Shown one piece after another: positions 41,865 through 49,952 of a DNA stretch of 64,000 bases. Under the pieces are notes generated by a model. It was given only the letters and a program-made list of their open reading frames with translations. It had not been told where the DNA came from and ran no database searches. The DNA is from Kribbella sp. CA-293567 (GTDB lineage: Bacteria; Actinomycetota; Actinomycetes; Propionibacteriales; Kribbellaceae): positions 6,324,001-6,388,000 of the forward strand of contig NZ_CP114065.1 of the NCBI RefSeq assembly GCF_027627575.1. The letters are read 5' to 3'. Within the stretch, counting starts at the first letter, position 1, and every line of letters begins with the position of its first letter. The translations under genes were made by a program, and so were the position numbers.

Positions 41865-43453
41865 GAGACGTAGACCTTCTTGTCCCGGCTGTTGAAGGTG
41901 AGGGCGCCGCGCTGGAACTTCTGCCGCAGGCCACCCTTCACCGGGTACATGTCCGTGGTCGGCAGGCCGAGCCTCGACCGCTCGGCACCGAGAGCGGCGT
42001 ACTTGCGGTGGATCATCCCGGCGACCGGGCGCATCGCGGTGCGTTTCGACCAGTACAGGCCACCGTTCTGGAAGTTCTGCACCTTGCTGCCGCTGACCCG
42101 GCCCACGCGGTACTCCGTCGTCGGAAGGCCGAGCAGTCCGTCCGGGCCGAGCTGGCGGTAGCGGGTCCGGAACAGGCCCGTCACCGAGTGCGCGCCGCTG
42201 GCCTTCGACCAGTAGATGTCCCGAGCGCTGAAGTAGGTGGCGCGACCTGTCTTCGTCCGGTGCTCACCCCAGAACGGTTGCCCCGTCACCCGGAATCCGC
42301 CGAGCGATTTGGCGTACCGGTAGATCTCGGTGGAGACGCTCTTGCCCATCAGGATGTTGGTCCGTTGCTTCAGCCAAGGAAGTTTGGAGTAGAGGTTCTT
42401 GCCCGGGCAGGCCGTCGCCTTGGTGTCGCGATGGCCGGAGACGGTGTGCAGCTTGCTGCCGGCCAGCACCACCGTGGTCAGCGGCGAGCGGTAGTTGGCG
42501 TCCAGCTTCCAGGCGATGATCCGGGCCGTCGTCTCCAGCATCGGGGCGGGCGGCGCGACCTGGTCGAAGTTGCCGATCAGCGAGACGCCGAAGGAGTTCG
42601 CGTTGAACGCCCCGGTGTGCGCGCCGAGCACGGGCAGTTGCGCACCGCCGTACCGGCCCTCGAAGGCACGGCCGAAGCGGTCGACGAGGAAGTTGTAGCC
42701 GAGATCGCACCAGCCTCGGCTCTTCACGTGGTACGCGTACATGCTGCGGACCATCGCCGGCACCTGCGTGCGGGTGTAGTTGTTGCGGTCGGCGGTGTGG
42801 TGGACGAAGGCGGCCTGCACGGTGCCCGTGTACTTCGGTTTCACGCAGGCCTTGCCGTTGTGGGCGCGGAGCCGCTCGTCGGCGCCCCACGCGCGCCTGC
42901 TCACCATGGCGGGCATCGCGTACGGCGCTCGCGCGGCCTCTGCCTCCACCGGATCCTGGATCGTCGGCGGCTCACTGTCGGCGGGCCGGACGCCGGGATT
43001 GATCAGGACCACCTTGGCGCCGGAGATCTTCGTCCCGTCGAGGGTGGTGAGGGAGGTCTGGACGCCGTTCGCGGTACCGACCCAGTACGGCTCGGTGCCG
43101 GAGCGCTGGTTGCCCTCGGCGGTGGCCGCGGCCGGGCCGTGGTCGTCCTCGACCAGCAGGTTCTCCCAGGCGGTCCACTGACCGTCGCGCTGGACCCGGA
43201 TCCGGACCTGCACCTGGGCGGAGCTCTTCTGGTAGGGCCAGGTGACGCCGACCAGGCCGAACGGCTTGGTCTCCTGGGCCTGGGCGATCGAGTACTGCGA
43301 GCCCTGCGTCAGCGGCAGCTCTTCGTAGGTGGGGTCGGCCGACTGGAGGGTCTGGACGGCCGGCACTTCGGCAGAGGCGGGCGCGAGCGGCACGAACAGG
43401 GCCAGGCCTGTCACCGCGGTCAGCGCGAGTCGGGGTGAGAAGGTCTTGCTCAT
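41861..43453 (-). CDS. Secreted N-acetylmuramoyl-L-alanine amidase (PGRP/amidase_2) with LGFP repeats
   Basis: The 530-aa protein has a signal peptide (1-28, SASA) and an N-terminal beta-rich region. The PGRP amidase domain follows (about 215-390): zinc-binding histidine in AAFVHHTADRNNY, GWCDLGYNFLVDRFG, AHTGAFNANSFGVSLIGNFD and GHRDTKATACPGK. C-terminal LGFP-type repeats (about 400-530) read GPDGLLGLPTTEYRV and ERSRLGLPTTDMYPV and should anchor the protein to the wall. It cuts the MurNAc-L-Ala bond. The ATG at 43453 follows AGAAGG; upstream in-frame extension is not needed. It is coupled to the SpoIID-like gene. Confidence 0.93.
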   Translation of the reverse strand: MSKTFSPRLALTAVTGLALFVPLAPASAEVPAVQTLQSADPTYEELPLTQGSQYSIAQAQETKPFGLVGVTWPYQKSSAQVQVRIRVQRDGQWTAWENLLVEDDHGPAAATAEGNQRSGTEPYWVGTANGVQTSLTTLDGTKISGAKVVLINPGVRPADSEPPTIQDPVEAEAARAPYAMPAMVSRRAWGADERLRAHNGKACVKPKYTGTVQAAFVHHTADRNNYTRTQVPAMVRSMYAYHVKSRGWCDLGYNFLVDRFGRAFEGRYGGAQLPVLGAHTGAFNANSFGVSLIGNFDQVAPPAPMLETTARIIAWKLDANYRSPLTTVVLAGSKLHTVSGHRDTKATACPGKNLYSKLPWLKQRTNILMGKSVSTEIYRYAKSLGGFRVTGQPFWGEHRTKTGRATYFSARDIYWSKASGAHSVTGLFRTRYRQLGPDGLLGLPTTEYRVGRVSGSKVQNFQNGGLYWSKRTAMRPVAGMIHRKYAALGAERSRLGLPTTDMYPVKGGLRQKFQRGALTFNSRDKKVYVS

Positions 43454-43586
43454 CGGACAGCCTTCTGCTAGACGGGACAGCAGTAATCGATTATGCGCAC
43501 TGAGTGAGCGGCAGCCGTGCATTGCCGTCACCCTGCGTGGCGCCGGTAGAATGACTTCGGAAATCGAAGCGACCAGAGGGGTGGCG

Positions 43587-44078
43587 GTGGTGAACCGGTT
43601 CCGGCCCGAGGACCTGTCCTGCCCGTTGTCGACGACGGTGCGGCACGTCGGCGAGTGGTGGACGCTGCTGATCCTGCACGACGCCTTCGACGGCTACACC
43701 CGCTTCGACCAGTTCCAGCGCAACCTGAAGATCTCGTCCAGCATGCTGACCACCCGGTTGAAGACGCTGGTCGACGACGGGCTGCTGGAGCGCACGCAGT
43801 ACCAGGACAGGCCGCCGCGGTACGAGTACCTGCTGACCGAGCTGGGCCGGTCGTTGCGGCCGGTGATCGTCACGCTGGCCGCCTGGGGCAACGCGCGGCT
43901 CGCGACCGAGGACCGGACGATGATCCTGGTCGACTCCGAGAGCGGCGAGGAGGTCGAGCCGGTGGTGGTGGACCGGTCGACCGGCCGGCCGATCGACGGC
44001 ACGCGGTACGTGTTCACCGCTGGACCTGCTGCCACGGAAGCTATGCGGCGGCGGTACGAGCCGCCGCGAACGCAGTGA
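43587..44078 (+). CDS. HxlR family transcriptional regulator
   Basis: The protein of about 163 aa has an HxlR winged helix: CPLSTTVRHVGEWWTLLILHDAF, then RFDQFQRNLKISSSMLTTRLKTLVDDGLLERTQYQ and PPRYEYLLTELG. The Cys near the start is at the usual redox-sensing position of the family. An in-frame ATG at 43551 lies inside a TAGAAT -10-like box, and AGAGGGG precedes the GTG pair at 43587/43590; the shorter form is therefore preferred. It is divergent from the amidase gene and could regulate it, but no operator is evident. Confidence 0.9.
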   Translation: MVNRFRPEDLSCPLSTTVRHVGEWWTLLILHDAFDGYTRFDQFQRNLKISSSMLTTRLKTLVDDGLLERTQYQDRPPRYEYLLTELGRSLRPVIVTLAAWGNARLATEDRTMILVDSESGEEVEPVVVDRSTGRPIDGTRYVFTAGPAATEAMRRRYEPPRTQ

Positions 44079-44160
44079 TATTCAGGAGATTCTCAGGAGA
44101 TTTCGGTCGCTTTCGACCGCCCGGTAGGCTCGACGCAACACTCGTCGAGGAAGGCCCGAC

Positions 44161-44994
44161 ATGTTCACCACCATTCTTGTGATCGCGGTCATCGTGATCG
44201 CCTTCATGGCGTTTCGCTCGTACCAGCGCACCCAACTCGAAACCAAGAAGAAGCACGAGATCACCGCGGGCGAACTGGAGTCGGTGAAGCGAACCGCCGA
44301 CGAGGACATCACCAAGTTCGGTGAAGAGCTGCAGGACCTCGACCTGGACATGGTCGGCAAGGACCTCGGCGACGGCGCCCGGCAGGACTACCAGCGCGCG
44401 CTCGACTCCTACGAGTCGGCCAAGTCGGCCGTCGGCCAGGTCACCGAGGCCGAGCAGATCCGGCACGTGATCGAGATCCTCGAGGACGGCCGGTACGCGA
44501 TGGCCTGCGTCCGCGCCCGGGTGAACGGCGAGCCGCTGCCCCAGCGCCGCCCGTCCTGCTTCTTCAACCCCCAGCACGGCCCGTCGGTCGCCGACGTCAC
44601 CTGGTCGCCCCCCGGCGGCGCCCCGCGTGAGGTCCCGGCCTGCGCCGCGGACGCCGAGCGCGTCCGGGCCGGTGCCGACCCCGACATCCGCAAGGTCATG
44701 GTCGGCCCGCAGCGCGTCCCGTACTGGGAGGCCGGCCCGGCCTACTCCCCCTACGCCCAGGGCATGTTCGGCGCCCTCGGCGGCGTGATGACCGGCATGT
44801 TCATCGGCACCATGCTCGGCGGCATGTTCGCCGGCGGCGGCTACGGCGACATGGCCGGCGGCGGCTTCGAAGACGGCGGCGGCGGAGACGGCGGTGGCGG
44901 CGAAGGCGACTTCAGCGGCGACGGCGACTTCGGCGGCGGAGACGGCGGCGGCTGGGACTTCGGCGGCGGCGACTTCGGCGGCGGAGACTTCTGA
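44161..44994 (+). CDS. Membrane-anchored protein with Gly/Asp-rich C-terminal tail
   Basis: The 277-aa protein has one N-terminal helix (2-18), a charged helical region (about 30-120), a cysteine-containing central domain (SCFFNPQHGPSVADVTWSPPGG, EVPACAADAERVRAG), a second hydrophobic, Gly/Met-rich segment (about 200-225; MFGALGGVMTGMFIGTMLGG) and a tail of about 50 residues made almost only of Gly, Asp, Phe and Glu (GGGDFGGGDF). I do not recognise a named family. Related proteins with this central HGPSVADVTWTPPGG-like patch occur in actinobacteria. GAGGAAGG precedes the ATG. A strong terminator follows. Confidence 0.85.
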   Translation: MFTTILVIAVIVIAFMAFRSYQRTQLETKKKHEITAGELESVKRTADEDITKFGEELQDLDLDMVGKDLGDGARQDYQRALDSYESAKSAVGQVTEAEQIRHVIEILEDGRYAMACVRARVNGEPLPQRRPSCFFNPQHGPSVADVTWSPPGGAPREVPACAADAERVRAGADPDIRKVMVGPQRVPYWEAGPAYSPYAQGMFGALGGVMTGMFIGTMLGGMFAGGGYGDMAGGGFEDGGGGDGGGGEGDFSGDGDFGGGDGGGWDFGGGDFGGGDF

Positions 44995-44995
44995 G

Positions 44996-45460
44996 CTAAC
45001 TAAAACCACCGGAACCCTTGGGGTTCCGGTGGTTTTCTCTTTCCCCCGCAACTCCTCCTTCGCGGCAAGGAAGCCCCGCAAAGCCACAGAGCTTCTCGAC
45101 AACCTGTGTGACCTCAGCCGACTGAAAACCAGTGCGAAGGAACAACTCGCGCTCGCCGAACGCCGACAGGACCCTTCGAGCCAACCGGCAGAGCACCAAC
45201 CACTGCCGTTCAGTCAGACGCAGGTAGACCACATCGCCAGCAGCGGAACAAGAGCCGCTCTCAGCAACAGAAACCAGGCGGAACGAAACGGTTTCATGCG
45301 CCAAGGCGTCCGCATCGCTGATCAAACGCCAAATGACGGTGCAGTCGTCATCGGAGACAGCAATCGAACCCAAGTACTTTGGAGAGATCTCCGAGAACTG
45401 CGACGCCGCCGCTCGCAGGACATCGAACTCGTACGAACTCAGACCTACGTCTCGCTCCAC
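44996..45460 (-). CDS. Small hypothetical protein, third gene of immunity-like cluster
   Basis: The 154-aa soluble protein from GTG at 45460 has GGGGAG upstream. It is alpha/beta in character (LSSYEFDVLRAAASQF, VSDDDCTVIWRLISDAD, VVYLRLTERQWLVLCRLARRVLSAFG). I see no named motif. It starts 14 bp after the SCO4402-like gene. Its last codons run through the bidirectional terminator hairpin, an odd arrangement in which the terminator stem is also coding. The context suggests an immunity-type or regulatory small protein. Confidence 0.7.
   Translation of the reverse strand: MERDVGLSSYEFDVLRAAASQFSEISPKYLGSIAVSDDDCTVIWRLISDADALAHETVSFRLVSVAESGSCSAAGDVVYLRLTERQWLVLCRLARRVLSAFGERELFLRTGFQSAEVTQVVEKLCGFAGLPCREGGVAGERENHRNPKGSGGFS
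45002..45036. terminator. Strong bidirectional rho-independent terminator
   Basis: AAAACCACCGGAACCC (45002-45017) and GGGTTCCGGTGGTTTT (45021-45036) form a perfect 16-bp stem with a 3-nt loop, with T-runs on both strands. It ends the Gly/Asp-rich protein gene and lies within the last codons of the convergent 154-aa gene. Confidence 0.9.
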
Positions 45461-45474
45461 CAGCTCTCCCCTGC

Positions 45475-45867
45475 TTACAGCACAACTCGAAGGCCGCCTG
45501 CCCGGATCATCGCTGCGAGCGCGACACTTGCCGCGCTGACCACACTGGGCCACTGAGTGTCTGAGATGAAGACCTCGTCGCCCGCGTCACCGTGACGGTC
45601 GAGCAGTTGGTCCAAGATCGCGCCTACGGCTCGGAGGCGCTCGATCTCGTCGCCGGGAAGCAGCACGGTGCCCAGAGAATCCTCTGGGTTCGGCAACACT
45701 TCCGTGTCGTCGTAGAGCACGTCAATGTGGTAGTCGAAGTTGTCGAACCCCCCTGCCTTGAACCCTTGTCTCTCTATCCACGCGCGCCGCTGGTACTCCG
45801 TGTCGGAGAGGACGGCGAGAGAGTCCAGCACGTCGCAACGCATGTTCGGGTACTCAACGACTGTCAT
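45475..45867 (-). CDS. SCO4402-like small protein
   Basis: The 130-aa protein has YPNMRCDVLDSLAVLSDTEYQRRAW near the start, then a DxxYHIDVLYDDTEVLPNPEDSLG patch and a conserved DTQWPSVVSAASVALAAMI end. This matches the small actinobacterial SCO4402 family as I recall it, which is of unknown role and often sits near immunity-type genes. ATG at 45867 overlaps the upstream gene by 14 nt; a TTG three codons earlier is possible. Confidence 0.75.
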   Translation of the reverse strand: MTVVEYPNMRCDVLDSLAVLSDTEYQRRAWIERQGFKAGGFDNFDYHIDVLYDDTEVLPNPEDSLGTVLLPGDEIERLRAVGAILDQLLDRHGDAGDEVFISDTQWPSVVSAASVALAAMIRAGGLRVVL

Positions 45868-46117
45868 GCCGCTCAAGAATGAGATCGAAAGGACCTTCGA
45901 TTTCCTGATCTGCTGTCAGGTGGAGGTGATGGCCACTTGGTACGCCGTCCTGTGCCAAGGTCAACAACTGGCGAGCCAACGAAATCAGGCCTGCTCGGTT
46001 TGCCGTTAGACGAATCTCAGAACCGAGCACCTCTGCCTCGATCTCGAAATCCTCATCCCACTCGAGGCGCATACCGCCTCCCACGTCGTACTCCGGAACG
46101 TTTATAGGCACAATCAT
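45854..46117 (-). CDS. Imm32-like immunity family protein
   Basis: The 87-aa protein has ANRAGLISLARQLLTLAQDGVPSGHHLHL followed by GPFDLILERHD, the pattern of the Imm32 family of polymorphic-toxin immunity proteins. GGAGAAGAG precedes the ATG. It is the first of three overlapping or tightly spaced small genes reading leftward. No toxin gene lies nearby, so it may be an orphan immunity gene protecting against toxins of rivals. Confidence 0.7.
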   Translation of the reverse strand: MIVPINVPEYDVGGGMRLEWDEDFEIEAEVLGSEIRLTANRAGLISLARQLLTLAQDGVPSGHHLHLTADQEIEGPFDLILERHDSR

Positions 46118-46189
46118 CTCTTCTCCACGCTCCTTGTCGTTTGTTTACCCTGAGCCTTCGGCTGCGCGTGTGTTACTGAGGAGACCATC

Positions 46190-46753
46190 TTGGACAGCTC
46201 ACTGGCGATCGCCGGCATCGGCGTACTGGGGACGTTGGTTGCCTCGACCCTGTCGCCGTTGATCTCCGAGCGGTCGAAGCGGCGGGAGTTCGAGCGGGCT
46301 CGGGCTGAGCGGCTTGAGCAGGCGGCGCGGGACGAGGCGCGGGTGCGGCGGTTGGAGCTGCGCGAGGGGTACATCACCTTCAACGCGGCGGCGCGGGACT
46401 ACCATCGCGCCCTCCGCGCCTGGTCCTCTGCGGCTGACAACGGGACCGAGCGGCCGGCTGAGGCGGTTGAGTTGCCGCAGATGCGGCAGGCGTTCCAGAC
46501 GGCGTACGCCGAGGCACAGATGATTGTCAGCGCGCCGGTGCTGGTGCTCGCTCAGCAGATCGCCAGAGGGCTCGCGGATGCGTACGCCGTCCTCAAGCAC
46601 CGTGAGGACGGCACTCACGATCCTTCCACCGACACGACCGAGAAGGCGCGGGAGATTCTGCAGAAGGCGTGGGTGCCGTTGCGGGAAATCCGGATCGCGA
46701 TGCGGTCCGACCTCGAGCTGAGCACGGATGAGAAAGCTCTCAGAATGCGCTAA
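46190..46753 (+). CDS. Hypothetical protein with N-terminal membrane helix and coiled coil
   Basis: The 187-aa protein starts with TTG at 46190, 6 nt after GAGGAG. A hydrophobic segment (residues 3-22, SLAIAGIGVLGTLVASTLSP) is followed by an Arg/Glu-rich coiled coil (about 25-65) and a helical C-terminal domain. This architecture is common in small actinobacterial membrane-associated proteins without known function. It is divergent from the Imm32-like gene. Confidence 0.75.
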   Translation: MDSSLAIAGIGVLGTLVASTLSPLISERSKRREFERARAERLEQAARDEARVRRLELREGYITFNAAARDYHRALRAWSSAADNGTERPAEAVELPQMRQAFQTAYAEAQMIVSAPVLVLAQQIARGLADAYAVLKHREDGTHDPSTDTTEKAREILQKAWVPLREIRIAMRSDLELSTDEKALRMR

Positions 46754-46788
46754 CAAGTCGCTCATCGGGGGCGGGCAGTGTTGTCGGT

Positions 46789-48024
46789 ATGACAGAAGAC
46801 AGCGCGTTCCTGGAGCTCCTCACCGGTGGGGCGGCCGGTGAGATTCTGGCGGCGGCTGTTGGGGCCGGCGGCGGGGAGTTGCTCAGCTGGCGGGCCGACC
46901 AGGTCGACCACCACGGTGGCGGTACGACGGTTGCCTACCGCGCGGAGGTTCTGCGCGACTCGGTAGTGCGGTCTGAGGTCTTCTGCGCGACTGCTGGTGG
47001 AGCGCTGCCGGACGGTGTCGCAATCCTTGGTGACGATGAGCTGCAGGTAGGAGTCTGGGCCGCTGCGGCCGATCCGTTGCTTCCCGGGATGCGGGCGGCG
47101 ATGAACCCTGCCGCTGTCTCGGCGCTCTTCGAGAACTGCGGGCTCGGCAAGGGTGAGGTCGGCCTCAAGCTGCTGTCTTATCGACCGTTGCGACGGGCTG
47201 TTGTCGAGGCCACTGGAGCGCTGGGACGCCTTTATCTGAAGGTGGTTCCGCCCGCCAAGGTCGAGGCGCTGCATGATCGTCACCAGCTGCTGACGCGCGC
47301 CGGGGTACCGGCTCCGAAGAGTCTTGGCTGGAGCGACGACGGGCTGCTGGTACTGGAGAATCTGCCCGGCAAGAACCTCCGATCGGTACTGCGCTCAGGC
47401 GGGCCGCTGCCGGATCCGTCGGAACTGGTGCGAGTGCTCGACGCGCTTCCGGCCGAGCTGCTCGACGCCCCTCGCCGTACGTCCTGGCTGGAGCGGACCG
47501 AGTACTACGCCCGCTCGGTCGGCAACGTCGTACCGGAGCTGGCCGCGTCGGCTGCAGAGCTCGCCGCCAAGATCGTTGCGGAAAGCAACAGTGGCCCGAT
47601 CGTCCCGGTGCACAGCGACTTCTACGAGGCGCAGGTTTTCGTGGACGCGCGGGGCTCGGTGACCGGGCTGCTCGACGTCGACACGGCCGGACCGGGTGAT
47701 CGCCTCGATGACCTCGCCTGCCTGGTCGGTCACCTGGACGTTCTCGCGCAGGTGCTGCCGCGGCATGCGTCCGCGATCGGCGCCTACTCCGCGCACTGTC
47801 TTTCCACCTTCGACCGGCACGTCGATCCGCGCCAGCTCCGGCTGCGGGTCGCGTCGGTCGTCCTTTCACTCGCCACCGGCCCGCACCGCGTGCAGGAAGC
47901 CGGCTGGCGGCAAGCAACCCGGGAACGACTCCTCCTGGCCGAGAGCTGGGTCGAGGCCGCAGACCGGGTCAACCGGAGCCGACGGCTCCAAGAAGAAGGG
48001 ATTCACCATGTCAGCAACGCGTAA
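46789..48024 (+). CDS. Aminoglycoside-phosphotransferase-like kinase
   Basis: The 411-aa protein has an APH/choline-kinase fold in its C-terminal two thirds. It has LKVVPPAKVEALHDRHQLL (lysine-bearing strand), VPAPKSLGWSDDGLLVLENLPGK, the catalytic loop VHSDFYEAQVFV and metal motif GLLDVDTAGPGDRLDDLACL. In the loop the HxDxxxxN asparagine is replaced by Gln, and DxD replaces the common (I)D(F/W). Activity is likely but the substrate is unknown. The N-terminal 120 residues are a separate domain of unknown role. The secreted repeat protein overlaps its 3' end by 17 nt. Confidence 0.85.
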   Translation: MTEDSAFLELLTGGAAGEILAAAVGAGGGELLSWRADQVDHHGGGTTVAYRAEVLRDSVVRSEVFCATAGGALPDGVAILGDDELQVGVWAAAADPLLPGMRAAMNPAAVSALFENCGLGKGEVGLKLLSYRPLRRAVVEATGALGRLYLKVVPPAKVEALHDRHQLLTRAGVPAPKSLGWSDDGLLVLENLPGKNLRSVLRSGGPLPDPSELVRVLDALPAELLDAPRRTSWLERTEYYARSVGNVVPELAASAAELAAKIVAESNSGPIVPVHSDFYEAQVFVDARGSVTGLLDVDTAGPGDRLDDLACLVGHLDVLAQVLPRHASAIGAYSAHCLSTFDRHVDPRQLRLRVASVVLSLATGPHRVQEAGWRQATRERLLLAESWVEAADRVNRSRRLQEEGIHHVSNA

Positions 48025-48400
48025 GTGGGCCGTAGTCGGATCGATCGCCGCCATCTCCACGATCGGCATCGGAACCGCGGCGTACGCCGCCCCGAACCTG
48101 AACGACCCGTCGCCGGCGACCCCGAGCGTCACTACGCCGGGTGTCACGCCCAGCACCTCCGCCGGCCCCGGTACGACGACCGCCGCGCCGGCAACCGCCT
48201 CCGCCGACACCCCCGGCGAGGTCGCCAGCACGAACACGCCGGGCGAGCCTGCCTCGGCCAACACCCCGGGCGACACCACGTCGGCCAATACCCCGGGCGA
48301 CACCAACACCCCGGGTGACACCGAGTCCGCCAACACCCCGAATGACACCGCCTCGGCCGACACCCCCGGCGACACCGCCTCGGCGAACACTCCCAGCTGA
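48008..48400 (+). CDS. Small secreted Ser/Thr/Pro-rich repeat protein
   Basis: The 130-aa protein has a signal peptide (residues 1-28, ending AYA). The mature part is entirely low complexity: degenerate repeats of the form (S/T)ANTPGD or SADTPGD, about eight copies, in a Thr/Pro/Ser-rich chain with many acidic residues and no Cys. AAGAAGGGA precedes the ATG, which lies inside the last codons of the kinase-like gene (17-nt overlap). It is probably extracellular and disordered, perhaps glycosylated. Function is unknown. Confidence 0.8.
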   Translation: MSATRKWAVVGSIAAISTIGIGTAAYAAPNLNDPSPATPSVTTPGVTPSTSAGPGTTTAAPATASADTPGEVASTNTPGEPASANTPGDTTSANTPGDTNTPGDTESANTPNDTASADTPGDTASANTPS

Positions 48401-48430
48401 TCGGCACGTCCTGCTGTGCTCGGTTGGCTT

Positions 48431-48530
48431 GTACACACCGACAGGCAGTAGTCGGTCTCGCGGCCGGTCGCCACGCTCACTCGAGCGTCGGCCGGCCGCC
48501 GTACGGGGACTACTGCCTGTCGTTGTGCAC
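48431..48530. terminator. 100-bp nested hairpin between convergent genes
   Basis: GTACACACCGACAGGCAGTA at 48431 pairs with TACTGCCTGTCGTTGTGCAC ending at 48530 (two mismatches), and the interior also pairs (GCGGCCGG...CCGGCCGC, ACGCT...AGCGT). The element lies between the ends of the convergent repeat-protein gene and lpdA and probably stops transcription from both sides. Confidence 0.65.
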
Positions 48531-48541
48531 GGAACCTGAGG

Positions 48542-49921
48542 TCAAGACCGCAGGTGGAGCCGACGGGCGGCTTCGGCTATGGAGCCGGAGACCGACGGGT
48601 AGACGGTGAAGGACTGAGCCATCTGGTCGACCGTGAGACGGGTGGCAACGGCCAGCGAGATCGGGTGGATCAGCTCGCTCGCGCGGGGCGCGACCACCAC
48701 GCCGCCGACGATGATGCCGGTGTTCGGCAGGCAGAAGAGCTTGACGAAGCCGTCCCGGACGCCCTGCATCTTCGCCCGCGCGTTGTCGGCGAGCGGCACC
48801 TTGACCATCATCGCGGTGCTGCCGCCCGCGTCCAGCGCCGCCTGGGTCACGCCGACCGTGGCGATCTCGGGGGCGGTGAAGACGTTCGAGGAGACCGTCG
48901 ACTGGTTCAGCGGCGCCACCGCGTCGCCGAGCGCGTGGGACATCGCGATCCGGCCCTGCATGGCGGCCACCGAGGCCAGCATCAGTACGCCGGTGCAGTC
49001 GCCCGCGGCGTAGACCCCGCGGGCCGTCGTACGGGACACCCGGTCGACGGTGACGAATCCGCCGTCGCCCAGCGACACGCCCGACTCGACGAGCCCCATC
49101 TCCTCGGTGTTCGGCAGCGATCCGACCGCGAGCAGCGCGTGCGAACCCTCGACCGTCCGGCCGTCGGTCAGCGTCACCACGACGCCGTCGCCCTGCCGCC
49201 GCACCGACTCGGCGCGGGACTTGCCCAGCACCGTCATGCCGCGGCGCTTGAAGACGTCCTCCAGCACCTCGGCGGCGTCCTTGTCCTCGCCCGGCAGCAC
49301 CCGGTCCCGGGACGAGACCAGCACCACGTCGCTGCCCAGCGCGTCGTACGCGCTGGCGAATTCGGCACCGGTGACCCCGGACCCGACCACGATCAGCCGT
49401 TCGGGCAGCTCCTCGAGTTCGTAGACCTGTTCCCAGGTCAGGATCCGCTCACCGTCCGGCTCGGACCCCTTGAGGATGCGCGGCCTTGCCCCGGTGGCGA
49501 TCAGCACCACGTCGGCGTCCAGCCGCTCGTCGCCGACGACTACGGTCTCCGGCCCGTCGAGCCGGCCGCGGCCGTTGATCACCCGGATCTTGTCGTCGAT
49601 CAGCCGCCGCCGGATTCCCTCCGACTGGGCCGTCGCCAGCGCCTTGACGCGCTGGTTGACCACGGAGAGGTCGACCCGCACCGAGTTCGCCGGGTCGTCG
49701 TCGCCGTCCTCCACCCGCAGACCGAGCTGGCCGGCCTCCTCGACTTCTGTCATCACCTCCGCCGTGGCGATCAGCGTCTTGCTCGGAACGCAGTCCGTGA
49801 GCACGGCGGAACCACCGATCCCGTCGGAGTCGACAACTGTCACCTCCGCCCCTAGTTGGGCGGCCGCACTCGCCGCTTCGTAACCGCCTGGACCGCCACC
49901 GATAATCACAACTCGCGCCAC
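48542..49921 (-). CDS. lpdA: NAD(P)H dehydrogenase (quinone), LpdA-type flavoprotein disulfide reductase
   Basis: The 459-aa protein is close in text and order to mycobacterial LpdA (Rv3303c). FAD site VVIIGGGPGGYEAA is followed by GGSAVLTDCVPSKTLIA. The segment where lipoamide dehydrogenases have CxxxxC has only one Cys (DCVPSK), as in LpdA. Other motifs are GSGVTGAEFASAY (NAD site), GVYAAGDCTGVLMLASVAAMQGRIA and VTRLTVDQMAQSFTVYPS. It is a quinone or dye reductase rather than a lipoamide dehydrogenase. GTG at 49921 has no SD and only 31 bp separates it from the divergent gene, so the mRNA is probably leaderless. Confidence 0.92.
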   Translation of the reverse strand: MARVVIIGGGPGGYEAASAAAQLGAEVTVVDSDGIGGSAVLTDCVPSKTLIATAEVMTEVEEAGQLGLRVEDGDDDPANSVRVDLSVVNQRVKALATAQSEGIRRRLIDDKIRVINGRGRLDGPETVVVGDERLDADVVLIATGARPRILKGSEPDGERILTWEQVYELEELPERLIVVGSGVTGAEFASAYDALGSDVVLVSSRDRVLPGEDKDAAEVLEDVFKRRGMTVLGKSRAESVRRQGDGVVVTLTDGRTVEGSHALLAVGSLPNTEEMGLVESGVSLGDGGFVTVDRVSRTTARGVYAAGDCTGVLMLASVAAMQGRIAMSHALGDAVAPLNQSTVSSNVFTAPEIATVGVTQAALDAGGSTAMMVKVPLADNARAKMQGVRDGFVKLFCLPNTGIIVGGVVVAPRASELIHPISLAVATRLTVDQMAQSFTVYPSVSGSIAEAARRLHLRS

Positions 49922-49952
49922 GAGAGGCCATTGTTCCGTATCCTGTGATCTC

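Noticed and set aside
44079..44160. Two TCAGGAGATT copies upstream of the Gly/Asp-rich protein gene
   Set aside because: Only two 10-bp copies 11 bp apart; could be chance or RBS-like purine runs. Too weak to call an operator.
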